From NCBI GenBank assembly GCA_002425685.1, contig DIMS01000122.1, positions 12,198 through 19,565 on the forward strand: a DNA stretch of 7,368 nucleotides. Direction: 5' to 3'. Within the stretch, counting starts at the first letter, position 1; each line of letters opens with the position of its first letter. The position numbers were made by a program, and so were the translations under genes. Source of the stretch: Synergistaceae bacterium UBA5560 (GTDB taxonomy: Bacteria > Synergistota > Synergistia > Synergistales > Aminiphilaceae). Shown here piece by piece: positions 1 to 6,597 of the stretch. The notes below the pieces were generated by a model. That model worked only from the letters and a program-made list of their open reading frames with translations, ran no database searches and was not told the origin of the DNA.

Positions 1-33
1 CTTGATGCTGTTTTGAGGACCGGAAACGAATAG
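1..33 (+). CDS. possible C-terminal end of an upstream gene (partial)
   Basis: Frame 1 is open from the window edge and reads LDAVLRTGNE before a TAG stop at 31-33. Ten residues are too few to identify a family. The main support is position: a long stem-loop resembling a terminator starts 11 bases after this stop, as expected if a rightward gene ends here. The other two plus-strand frames have stops within the first 15 bases. A chance open stretch of this length is also possible, so the call is tentative. Confidence 0.35.
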   Translation, partial: LDAVLRTGNE

Positions 34-43
34 AGAAAAGATA

Positions 44-94
44 GGGCGAGGCGATGGGACAAGACCGCAGGACATCGTTTCGCCCCATGATTTT
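44..94 (+). terminator. stem-loop with short T-run, probable intrinsic terminator
   Basis: Bases 44-56 (GGGCGAGGCGATG) pair with 73-85 (CATCGTTTCGCCC) along 13 positions, two of them G-U pairs, around a 16-base loop. A TTTT run lies at 91-94, five bases after the stem, which is a weak and displaced U-tract. On the opposite strand the stem is followed by TATCTTTTCTC, so the structure could also stop leftward transcription. Its place just after the stop at 33 supports a terminator role for the preceding gene. A structured leader or processing hairpin is the alternative. Confidence 0.45.
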
Positions 95-253
95 GCTCCG
101 CAGCGACCATTGACGGAGAGTACCCGGAACCGCGACAACACGCAATGACGTGTGCGGAAGGGGCATATTGTCGTCGGTTGACTGCAGCATTCCTTTGGAG
201 GTGTCGCCTCTCCTCGATTCACGAGAGAATGGGAGCGTCTTTTTCCGATGTAC

Positions 254-269
254 CGGAACGAGCGTTCCG
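254..269. promoter_or_regulatory. inverted repeat beside the chemoreceptor promoter, candidate operator
   Basis: CGGAACG-AG-CGTTCCG is a perfect 7-bp dyad with a 2-base centre. It ends 7 bases before the candidate -35 box. The size and position suit a dimeric repressor or activator site. The core GAAC-N4-GTTC resembles the Firmicutes-type LexA box (CGAAC-N4-GTTCG), but the flanking base of each half is changed, so the regulator is not identified. A DNA site is inferred here; a small RNA hairpin is unlikely because the dyad lies upstream of the predicted transcription start. Confidence 0.35.
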
Positions 270-276
270 CGCAATG

Positions 277-306
277 TTCCCAAAGGGGAAGAGGGAGACG
301 TATAAT
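277..306 (+). promoter_or_regulatory. candidate sigma70-type promoter of the chemoreceptor gene
   Basis: A perfect TATAAT sits at 301-306, with a weaker -35 (TTCCCA, 277-282, four of six consensus bases) at 18-base spacing. The predicted transcription start is near 313, giving an untranslated leader of about 59 bases that ends in the GGAGGAG ribosome binding site. A perfect -10 in GC-rich DNA just upstream of a gene start is the main evidence. No sigma28 (flagellar) or sigma54 promoter signature was seen upstream of this gene. Confidence 0.45.
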
Positions 307-371
307 CGCGTGGCGGGCTGTTCCTGGCGAAAAAGGGGTCGCATTATTTCGGTCTGGGAGGAGACGGAACG

Positions 372-2408
372 ATGACGTTGCGTGCGCGCTTGGTCTTTCT
401 CGGAATCGGGGTGCTCGTTGCGGTGGGTGTCATGGCGGGTATGGCTTACGTGGGTGCCCGGAACATTCTCTCGGAAGAATTGGAAGTCTCGGGAAAAAAC
501 GGTGCGTCCATGGCGGTCATCTCCGTGGCCAACTGGCTGAACGGAAAAGAACAGGTTGTGGCCAACGCTGCGGAGAACGTCGGATACATGTGGCAGAAAT
601 TCGGCGTGACGTCCACCATGCTCCTCCCCTACATGGAATTGCTCACCGAGACCAACAAATCCGCCGGGTTCATGGATATCTATCTCGGTTTTCCCAACGG
701 AAAGTTTGTGGATGGATCGGGATGGATTCCCCCGGGAAATTTCGATGCTCGCACGCGTCCCTGGTATCAAAAGGCGGTGGAGGCAAAGAAGACCGTCTAT
801 GTCGATCCCTATGTGGATGCCAACACAGGAAAGGTCATTCTCACCATCGCAACGCCGGTTCTGGCCGCAGACGATTCGTTGATCGGCGTCGTGGGCGCCG
901 ATATTGATCTCGACACGCTGGTCTCCCTTGTGGTGGAGCAGAAGATCAGTGGTTCCGGATACGGTTTCCTCGTCAATCAGGAAGGGCTGATCATCGCCCA
1001 TCCGAACGAAGAGGTTCGCCTCAAGGTCCGCATTACGGAACGTTCCGACGCGGTTGCCCCGGAGCTTGCCGAATTGGGCAGACGCATGACCGGAGGGGAG
1101 AATGGCGCGGGGGCCTACTCACAGGCCGGTGAACGCAAGCGGCTTTATTTCGGGCCTCTTCCTTCGGGATGGAGTCTTGGCCTTTCCGTTCCCGAGGAGG
1201 GGCTTTTCGCTCCCATCGGTGCGCTCGGAAAACGACAGATTCTGGTTGCCCTTGCGGCGTCTCTCCTGCTCGGTGCGTGGATCTTTTTTGTCGTGCGCGG
1301 CATCATCCGCCCGGTCAGAGTCCTTCTCGAAACCGCCGATGCGGTGCGTGCCGGTGACCTCACGTCAGCGGCGGACATGTGCGGAGGAGACGAACTCTGC
1401 ATGGTAGGCGCCGCCCTGGACGGTATCATTCAGGGACAGCGGGAAATTTTCCTTTCTCTCCGGTCCGAGACGAACCGCCTCGAAAAAGAAGCGGAAATGC
1501 TCGATACCGTGGCGGACGACACGGACAAGATCATCCGGGCGGTGGAAGAGAAGATCGTGGCCCTTCAGTCCCTCGCGGACGAGAACGCTCAGGCGGTGGA
1601 ATCTGCCAATGCGGGGATCGAAGAGGTCGCATCGAGCGCCCAGGGGGCGGCCCAGGCTTCGTCAGAGGCGTCGAATCACGCGGAGACGCTCCGGAGTGAC
1701 GCGGAGAAAGCCGGAGAGATCACTCGTTCCACGACTCGCCGGGTTGCGGAGATGTCCGATGCGTTCAAGGATGTGGCCGAGGCGGTCGCACGTCTTCATG
1801 CCCAGGCGGGCGAGATCGGAAGTATTGTAGCGAGCATTGCGGGTATTGCGGATCAGACCAATCTCCTGGCACTCAACGCCGCCATCGAGGCAGCCCGGGC
1901 CGGAGAGGCGGGAAGAGGCTTCGCCGTTGTTGCGGAGGAAGTACGCAAGCTTGCCGAGGAAAGCAACCTGGCGGCTCGGAAGATCGGAGATCTCGCCAAG
2001 GGAATCATGGGTGGGACGGACAGGGCTGTTCAGTCTGCGGACAGGGGCGTTTCACTTGCCGCTCAGGGACGGCAGGACAGTGTTGTCATGGAGGAACGCA
2101 TTGCAGCGGTTCTTGGCGCCATTTCTGCCATCGGTGACCAGATTCAGAACGTGGCAGCCACGGCGCAGGAGCAATCCGCCGGTGCCCAGGAAATGGCGGC
2201 ATCCATAGATCGCCTGGCGCATGGCGCTTCGCGAACGAAAGAAGAGGCCCTGACGATCAGGAACGTGGTTTCCGACGTGGTGCAAAGCAGCGGAGAACTG
2301 CGCTCCGCCGCGGAAGAACTGAGCGGAATCGCCCGGGAATTTCAGGAGCACCTCAGAAGATATCGCCTCGACGGAGAAACGAAGGGAGCGCCCTCCCTCA
2401 GAGGCTGA
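372..2408 (+). CDS. methyl-accepting chemotaxis protein with periplasmic dCache sensor
   Basis: This is an inner-membrane chemoreceptor of 678 residues that would signal through CheW/CheA to the flagellar motor. The domain order is clear. TM1 covers about residues 7-28, a periplasmic double-Cache sensor about 36-280, TM2 about 288-309 and HAMP about 310-360 (RPV at 313-315, then GDL and GDEL). A long coiled-coil signalling domain runs to about 665. The conserved hairpin tip is around 493-518, including DQTNLLALNAAIEAARAGEA. Candidate methylation sites fitting the CheR/CheB consensus are Q599/E600, and more loosely E417/E418. The sensor has RPWY at 129-132, YVD at 147-149 and D177, a spacing close to the amino-acid-binding dCache motif. 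The arms look like about 20-22 heptads each. There is no C-terminal CheR-tethering pentapeptide. The ATG at 372 has GGAGGAG eight bases upstream. The ligand is an inference; the family is certain. Confidence 0.96.
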   Translation: MTLRARLVFLGIGVLVAVGVMAGMAYVGARNILSEELEVSGKNGASMAVISVANWLNGKEQVVANAAENVGYMWQKFGVTSTMLLPYMELLTETNKSAGFMDIYLGFPNGKFVDGSGWIPPGNFDARTRPWYQKAVEAKKTVYVDPYVDANTGKVILTIATPVLAADDSLIGVVGADIDLDTLVSLVVEQKISGSGYGFLVNQEGLIIAHPNEEVRLKVRITERSDAVAPELAELGRRMTGGENGAGAYSQAGERKRLYFGPLPSGWSLGLSVPEEGLFAPIGALGKRQILVALAASLLLGAWIFFVVRGIIRPVRVLLETADAVRAGDLTSAADMCGGDELCMVGAALDGIIQGQREIFLSLRSETNRLEKEAEMLDTVADDTDKIIRAVEEKIVALQSLADENAQAVESANAGIEEVASSAQGAAQASSEASNHAETLRSDAEKAGEITRSTTRRVAEMSDAFKDVAEAVARLHAQAGEIGSIVASIAGIADQTNLLALNAAIEAARAGEAGRGFAVVAEEVRKLAEESNLAARKIGDLAKGIMGGTDRAVQSADRGVSLAAQGRQDSVVMEERIAAVLGAISAIGDQIQNVAATAQEQSAGAQEMAASIDRLAHGASRTKEEALTIRNVVSDVVQSSGELRSAAEELSGIAREFQEHLRRYRLDGETKGAPSLRG

Positions 2409-2469
2409 TGAGGCAAGGATCCACTTCCACTTCTGGCCGGAAAGACATGGAAAGAGATGACGCGAAGGT

Positions 2470-2475
2470 AGGTGG
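2470..2475 (+). promoter_or_regulatory. ribosome binding site favouring the ATG at 2481
   Basis: AGGTGG lies five bases before the ATG at 2481 and is the best-spaced Shine-Dalgarno match for the unknown gene downstream. A second purine block, GGAGG at 2474-2478, is only two bases from the ATG. The alternative GTG start at 2472 would have only AAGG at three-base spacing, so it is less likely, although it would add just three residues. Confidence 0.4.
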
Positions 2476-2480
2476 AGGTC

Positions 2481-3602
2481 ATGGAGGACCAGGAAGAAAA
2501 ATTGTCCTATCTGCAGCATCTTCTTTCGTACGTGATCGGTGTTCGCCGGGAGGAAGTGGAAACCCTGGTGCAGCGTTACATGGAGGCCGGAGGAGGCGCG
2601 GATCCGGCGCAGCTGTTTGCCTTTCTTACGGCGAACGGCAGACAGTACATGGTTTTCTGGTGTGCCTTTCCCCATACGGACCAGATCAGCATCGTTCTCG
2701 GTGCTGTGTTGGCGCCGGACAAACGCGTTCTCTGGTGGAACATCGCGCCGGTTCCCTACAACAAGGGGAGCGGCGCGCTTCGTGTCTGGAACCGGGTCCT
2801 CGAGTTGGTTTCGGGAATGGGGACTCATGGGACTCCCAAGGTTTCCGAGGGGGATTGGTGGGCTGCGGAACAGCTGGCCCGACAATCCGGGGGGTTCCTT
2901 CCCGAGATGATCGGTCTGATGCTGGGTGAACTGGAACTGGCGACGGGAGGATTTTCGAATTCTTCCGGTGCGAATCGCCAGTTTTTCGAGGACTCCAATG
3001 CGTTGCGCGGCGCATCGGTTCACGTGGAGAAACGTATGCGCGAGGCGATTGGTCGTAACATTTCCCTGAGCGTGCTCAGGGTCATGATGGTTTCCCTGCC
3101 GGAACTGAGAGACCTTGGATTGGAGATCCAGCCCCTCCAAAACGCTCTCGACGGCTATGTGGACAGCACTCTCGGCGAAGAGCGACGAGGGGAGGAAGAC
3201 GAGGAAAACAGACCTGCCGAAGAGGGGGCCGCTTCGGTCATCCTTCCGGAGGCCGGCGTGCGCCTTCTTGACCCTGTGGTGGATCCCGTGAACGGTGTTC
3301 CTCTCTCGGATGTCTACCCCGGCGACGTGCTCCTGCTCGAACGACGGGGTTTTCCCAAAGTGCCGGGCCGAGTGTACATGATTCGCGTCCTCAAGAACGG
3401 ACAGTACGAAATCTACGGGCGGGTCGAGGGGGAGGACACCTTCTTCCGTTCCGTTGTTCACGGCGACATCAAAGTGGAGCTTGCCGATGGAGCGGCAAGC
3501 GGATCTCGAGCAGGTCTCTCCGGAATCACCCGGTTTTTCTGGGGAGTTCTCGTCCTGGGACTGGTCGCGGTGTTTCTCCTCCTCTTTTTTCTCTGGCGGT
3601 GA
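2481..3602 (+). CDS. tail-anchored membrane protein of unknown function
   Basis: I do not recognise this 373-residue protein. There is no signal peptide, so the bulk is predicted to be cytoplasmic. Residues 1-225 form a mixed alpha/beta region rich in Trp and aromatic residues (FWCAF near 59-63, LWWN near 84-87, DWW near 125-127). An acidic linker rich in Glu/Arg follows at about 230-248. Next is a compact beta-rich segment at about 252-337 (VYPGDVLLLE, then VYMIRV and YEIYGRV), which could be a small barrel. A final hydrophobic helix (about 353-371, FFWGVLVLGLVAVFLLLFFLW) ends the protein and would anchor it in the inner membrane. It follows the chemoreceptor by 72 bases with no terminator between, so an operon is likely. 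That hints at, but does not prove, a link to membrane sensing. The 469-codon frame on the opposite strand is His/Arg/Pro-rich and also covers the chemoreceptor's end, so this strand is the coding one. Confidence 0.82.
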   Translation: MEDQEEKLSYLQHLLSYVIGVRREEVETLVQRYMEAGGGADPAQLFAFLTANGRQYMVFWCAFPHTDQISIVLGAVLAPDKRVLWWNIAPVPYNKGSGALRVWNRVLELVSGMGTHGTPKVSEGDWWAAEQLARQSGGFLPEMIGLMLGELELATGGFSNSSGANRQFFEDSNALRGASVHVEKRMREAIGRNISLSVLRVMMVSLPELRDLGLEIQPLQNALDGYVDSTLGEERRGEEDEENRPAEEGAASVILPEAGVRLLDPVVDPVNGVPLSDVYPGDVLLLERRGFPKVPGRVYMIRVLKNGQYEIYGRVEGEDTFFRSVVHGDIKVELADGAASGSRAGLSGITRFFWGVLVLGLVAVFLLLFFLWR

Positions 3603-3614
3603 GTTCGGAATGCG
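3603..3614. other. 12-base gap between convergent genes
   Basis: The unknown gene and the dehydrogenase end tail to tail with 12 bases between their stop codons. No hairpin with a T-run was found in the gap or just inside either gene, so termination is either factor-dependent or produces overlapping 3' ends. Confidence 0.7.
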
Positions 3615-4340
3615 TCAGTCCATGTAGCGCCCGCCGTTGACATCAAGCACCTCGCCGTTCACGTACCGGTTTTCGAGAAGGAAAAGAATTGCGGCGGCGA
3701 TTTCCGCGGGGTGCGCAATGCGCCCCATAGGGGAGAGTTTCCGGAGCCGCTCCCTGGTCTCGTCGTTGAGCATGCCTGTCTCCACCGGACCTGGAGCCAC
3801 TGCATTGGCCCGGACTCCCAGATTGAGCAGTTCCTGAGCAAGATGGAAAGTGAAGCCGAGAAGCCCTGCCTTGCTTGCCGCATAGTGGACTCCCATGGTT
3901 CCCCCGTTCTTTCCGGCGATGCTGCTTACGTTAACGATACACGCGCCTTCCCTGCCCATCATGTAGGGCAGGATGCACTTTGTGGTGAGAAATCCCCCTT
4001 TGAGGTTCACGGAAAGGACGTGATCCCAGTCCGTCTCGTCGATATCCAGCAACAGAGTCGCCTTTCCCAGCACGCCCGCATTGTTCACCAGATAATCGAT
4101 GCCGCCGAAACGTCCGCCTGCATCCACCGCAGCGGCGGCGATTTCCTCCGTTCGCGTGACGTCGGCCCTGTAGGCGAGGCAGCTCCCCCCCCGTTTCTCC
4201 ACGGCGGAGACGAGATCCTGCGCCTTCTCTTCATTGCTGGTGTAGGTAAAAGCCACGTCGATCCCCTTCTCCGCCAGCAGAAGTGCCGTAGCCTGCCCGA
4301 TGCCGCCTGTTCCTCCCGTGATGAATGCTCTTCGCCGCAT
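3615..4340 (-). CDS. FabG-like short-chain dehydrogenase/reductase
   Basis: This is a classical Rossmann-fold oxidoreductase of 241 residues, the usual length for 3-oxoacyl-[acyl carrier protein] reductases and acetoacetyl-CoA reductases. Visible motifs are the nucleotide-binding TGGTGGIG (residues 8-15), NNAG (86-89), N112, the catalytic S140, Y153 and K157 (YAASK), and the PG turn in APGPVETGM (181-190). The end of the second strand (FTYTSNEEKA) has no acidic residue of the NAD-specific type, which points to NADPH. The ATG at 4340 is preferred because GGGAGG lies eight bases upstream and the protein then begins at the usual place before the Gly motif. A GTG at 4400 and an ATG at 4367 would add 20 or 9 unconserved residues. 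The gene stands alone, with no acyl carrier protein or other fatty-acid genes beside it, so the substrate is open. Codons 50-52 contain an uninterrupted G8 tract. Confidence 0.93.
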   Translation of the reverse strand: MRRRAFITGGTGGIGQATALLLAEKGIDVAFTYTSNEEKAQDLVSAVEKRGGSCLAYRADVTRTEEIAAAAVDAGGRFGGIDYLVNNAGVLGKATLLLDIDETDWDHVLSVNLKGGFLTTKCILPYMMGREGACIVNVSSIAGKNGGTMGVHYAASKAGLLGFTFHLAQELLNLGVRANAVAPGPVETGMLNDETRERLRKLSPMGRIAHPAEIAAAILFLLENRYVNGEVLDVNGGRYMD

Positions 4341-4348
4341 CTCCTTCG

Positions 4349-4354
4349 CCTCCC
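4349..4354 (-). promoter_or_regulatory. ribosome binding site that decides the dehydrogenase start
   Basis: Read on the minus strand this is GGGAGG, eight bases before the ATG at 4340. It outcompetes the weaker AGGG before the ATG at 4367. The GTG at 4400 has an AGGAAAG upstream and cannot be fully excluded, but the family's usual N-terminus supports 4340. Confidence 0.6.
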
Positions 4355-4433
4355 GGTCAGCCTTCATGCAACCCTGTGATGTTGCCTGCCCTTTTCGCAC
4401 ATTTCTTTCCTGGCCCGCGACATCCTTTGTCTA

Positions 4434-4442
4434 TGGTATCAT
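4434..4442 (+). promoter_or_regulatory. extended -10 promoter of the patatin gene
   Basis: TGG-TATCAT is a TGn extended -10 element with five of six -10 consensus bases. No good -35 hexamer lies 16-18 bases upstream, which suits an extended -10 promoter. The predicted start near 4449 gives a short leader of about 28 bases carrying the strong GGGAGGAG ribosome binding site (4461-4468), eight bases before the ATG at 4477. A leftward promoter for the dehydrogenase should lie in the same divergent region. A TTGCCC (minus strand, 4454-4459) is the only -35-like match seen and lacks a convincing partner. Confidence 0.45.
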
Positions 4443-4476
4443 GCTTCGGTAACGGGCAAAGGGAGGAGATCGCGTC

Positions 4477-6573
4477 ATGTTGAAACGGCTAGCGGCGCTG
4501 TTTCTTGTGCTTTTCTGTTCTGCGGGTGTCATCGAGGCGGACGAGGGACAGGCACTTCCTCCAAAGGGGATGGGCGGTGTGGTGCTCGCGCTTTCCGGCG
4601 GAGGAACCAAGGGGCTTGCCCACATCGGTGTCCTCCAGGTCCTCGAAAAAGAGGGCATTCCTGTGGTGGGCATTGTGGGAACGAGCATGGGCGCCATCAT
4701 GGGAGGGCTCGCCGCTTCGGGGTATTCCGGAACGGACCTGGAACGGGTTGTTCTGGAGCTGGACATTGCGACCCTCCTTCAGGACAGAACTGTTCCTGCA
4801 GCCGGACAGAAGGGCAAGCCGGACCAGGCTTTCTTCCGTATCGATTTCGACAAAGACAACAAGCCCGCAGGTCCTCTCGGAGTCATCAACGGAACGCGCC
4901 TGCTCAACAAGCTCCTCTCTCTCGTCGCGCATGCCCCGGTGGCTCGCTTCGACGATCTTCCCATTCCCTTCGCCGCCGTCGCGACAGATCTGGAGACGGG
5001 AGAGAAGGTGATCCTCCGGGAAGGCGGACTCGCCACGGCCATGCGGGCGTCCATGGCGATCCCGGGTGTCTTCGAACCCTGGCCCATGGGAGGCCGGCTT
5101 CTGGTTGATGGTGGACTCGTGGCCAACATTCCCGTTCGTGTCGCCAAAGAGGTGTTTCCCGGGTACCCCGTCATTGCAGTGGACGTCACCAGCGGCCTGC
5201 GCTCCCGCTCGAGGCTTCGTTTCGTCACGGACGTTCTTGACCAGGGGATCACCATCATGACGCGACGGAATGTCGAGGAGGACCTTGCCGAGGCGGCCCT
5301 CGTGTTACGCCCTGCCGTGGGTGATTTCCCCACGCTCGGTACAGGCAACGAAAAGGAAATCGTCCGGGCAGGAAGGAAAGCGGCAGAGGATGCACTCCAG
5401 GGACTTCGAACCGTTGCATCCCGGGCGCCGCTCCCGGGGGAACGTCAACGTGTCCCCGCTCCCCTGGTGAAAAGCGTTCGGGTGGAGGGTGTGCCTCCCG
5501 TGACGAAGAGCTTCTTGGAACGTACTTACGCGTCCTGGATAGGCGCACCCGTGGACCCCGCAGTCATCCTCGATGCCTGTGTCACCATTGGAGAGCGGGA
5601 CGACGTGGGAGCGGTGGATTACCGGCTCGATCCCGTTCCGGAGGGCGTCGAAGTGGTTCTCCTCGCCCAGGAGGCGGCTCCCTACTCGGTGCTCATCGAC
5701 GGGTACACCTCGAATCTGGACCCTCATCGGTGGCTCTACCTGACGGGATTGAGTCGGAATCTCTTCCGTGAAGGCGACCTTCTGCGGGCGGACCTGTTCC
5801 TGAGCGATAACATTGGCCTCGAGGCACGTTACTTTTCGCCCGTTTCAGGTTACCGGAGGCAGGAGATCGCTTTTTCAGTACGTCATTGGGAAACCGAGAC
5901 GCGCAATGCCGGTTCCTTCGAGTGGGACCGATACACGCTGGGAATTTCCAGAACGCGATGGTGGGGTCCTCTTGAGATGGAATGGGGAATTTTCGGCGAA
6001 TACGTACAATCCGGTGTGGCGGATGAGCACAACTGGGGTCCCCAGATGACGTTCCGGTATGGTGATCTCGACGATCTCACCGATCCGACCCGAGGAAGTT
6101 CGATTGTCGCTTCCATCTGGTGGGCGGATTGCAGTGAGCTTCTCTGGAGCCTTGATTTCACGTGGGTGAAACCCCTTCGGGAGGACATGCGTCTCCTTGT
6201 GGCGGGAGGTGTGACGGGGGGTAACGCTGGAAATCCTGTCCACGCTGCCTACCTCGGTTCACCCGGGGATCTGCGCTCCCTGGGCAGTTCGCCGCTGTAC
6301 GGGGATTACGCGGCGTGGCTTCGTGTGGCGGTGCGCCGCCTCCTTTTGAAGAGCGGATTCGGTTCGCTCTACGGCGACTTTTTTGCCGCCAAGGGTGCCA
6401 TCTTCAACGACAGTTGGACCGAGCAGGAATCCCCCTGGGAGATCGGTGTGGCTCTTTCCATGCCGGGGCAGTTCCTGGGCGGATCGGTCATGATCCTTTA
6501 CGACGACCGCGGGCGCTGGACCTTCGGTTTCGAGCTGGGAGGTCCCTACCAGGGACATAAGCTGATTCCTTGA
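4477..6573 (+). CDS. type Vd autotransporter: patatin-like phospholipase with POTRA and outer-membrane barrel
   Basis: This 698-residue exported protein has the layout of PlpD (Pseudomonas) and FplA (Fusobacterium). A signal peptide covers residues 1-21, with likely cleavage after VIEA; Cys14 is not in a proper lipobox. The patatin domain spans about 33-310. It has the oxyanion loop GGGTKG (41-46), the nucleophile Ser70 in GTSMG (68-72) and the catalytic Asp211 in DGG (211-213), so the Ser-Asp dyad is intact and lipase activity (phospholipase A type) is expected. One POTRA-like segment follows at about 329-398 (VKSVRVEGVPPVT onward). A C-terminal beta-barrel fills about 400-690, with alternating aromatic strands and an Omp85-style DLTDPTRG (533-540). 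The patatin domain would be exposed at or released from the cell surface. The last strand (WTFGFELGG) is followed by a tail ending in HKLIP instead of a terminal aromatic residue. The gene has its own promoter and appears monocistronic. Confidence 0.93.
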   Translation: MLKRLAALFLVLFCSAGVIEADEGQALPPKGMGGVVLALSGGGTKGLAHIGVLQVLEKEGIPVVGIVGTSMGAIMGGLAASGYSGTDLERVVLELDIATLLQDRTVPAAGQKGKPDQAFFRIDFDKDNKPAGPLGVINGTRLLNKLLSLVAHAPVARFDDLPIPFAAVATDLETGEKVILREGGLATAMRASMAIPGVFEPWPMGGRLLVDGGLVANIPVRVAKEVFPGYPVIAVDVTSGLRSRSRLRFVTDVLDQGITIMTRRNVEEDLAEAALVLRPAVGDFPTLGTGNEKEIVRAGRKAAEDALQGLRTVASRAPLPGERQRVPAPLVKSVRVEGVPPVTKSFLERTYASWIGAPVDPAVILDACVTIGERDDVGAVDYRLDPVPEGVEVVLLAQEAAPYSVLIDGYTSNLDPHRWLYLTGLSRNLFREGDLLRADLFLSDNIGLEARYFSPVSGYRRQEIAFSVRHWETETRNAGSFEWDRYTLGISRTRWWGPLEMEWGIFGEYVQSGVADEHNWGPQMTFRYGDLDDLTDPTRGSSIVASIWWADCSELLWSLDFTWVKPLREDMRLLVAGGVTGGNAGNPVHAAYLGSPGDLRSLGSSPLYGDYAAWLRVAVRRLLLKSGFGSLYGDFFAAKGAIFNDSWTEQESPWEIGVALSMPGQFLGGSVMILYDDRGRWTFGFELGGPYQGHKLIP

Positions 6574-6597
6574 TTTTTTGTCGCGAGGCGGGACGTG

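Larger units (their letters stand above)
34..371. other. 338-base non-coding leader upstream of the chemoreceptor gene
   Basis: This stretch holds no convincing gene. From left to right it contains a stem-loop (44-85) with a short T-run (91-94), a region with no recognisable signal (about 95-250), a 7-bp inverted repeat (254-269), a candidate promoter (277-306) and the ribosome binding site of the chemoreceptor gene (GGAGGAG, 357-363). No known riboswitch, tRNA or small-RNA pattern could be recognised in it. The 76-codon open frame at 145-375 lacks a ribosome binding site and is Arg/Cys-rich, so it was not accepted as a gene. Confidence 0.6.

Noticed and set aside
110..183. TTGACG (110-115) and TTGACT (178-183) as -35 boxes
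   Set aside because: Neither has a -10-like hexamer at 16-18 bases downstream.
145..375. 76-codon plus-strand open frame whose stop overlaps the chemoreceptor start (ATGA)
   Set aside because: The overlap looks like translational coupling, but the frame has no ribosome binding site, is Arg/Cys-rich with no recognisable fold, and runs through the candidate operator and promoter.
2383..2398. AGGGAG/CTCCCT hairpin at the end of the chemoreceptor gene as a terminator
   Set aside because: No T-run follows the 6-bp stem, and it lies within the last codons. Read-through into the next gene is more likely.
2408..2929. 173-codon plus-strand frame starting in the chemoreceptor stop codon (TGATG)
   Set aside because: The start-stop overlap is attractive, but the product is Gly/Arg/Ser-rich low-complexity sequence. 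The alternative frame at 2481-3602 gives a sensible protein with a membrane anchor.
2052..3461. 469-codon minus-strand open frame opposite the chemoreceptor end and the tail-anchored gene
   Set aside because: It is His/Arg/Pro-rich with no domain, and it overlaps 357 bases of a certain chemoreceptor coding region. Long antisense frames are common opposite GC-rich genes.
4477..4539. Patatin protein as a lipoprotein with Cys14 as the acylated residue
   Set aside because: The residues before Cys14 (LVLF) do not form a lipobox, and a signal peptidase I site after VIEA at residue 21 fits better.
6542..6578. GTCCC/GGGAC hairpin and TTTTTT run as a terminator of the patatin gene
   Set aside because: The stem is only 5 bp and is separated from the T-run by 16 bases, which is not the geometry of an intrinsic terminator.
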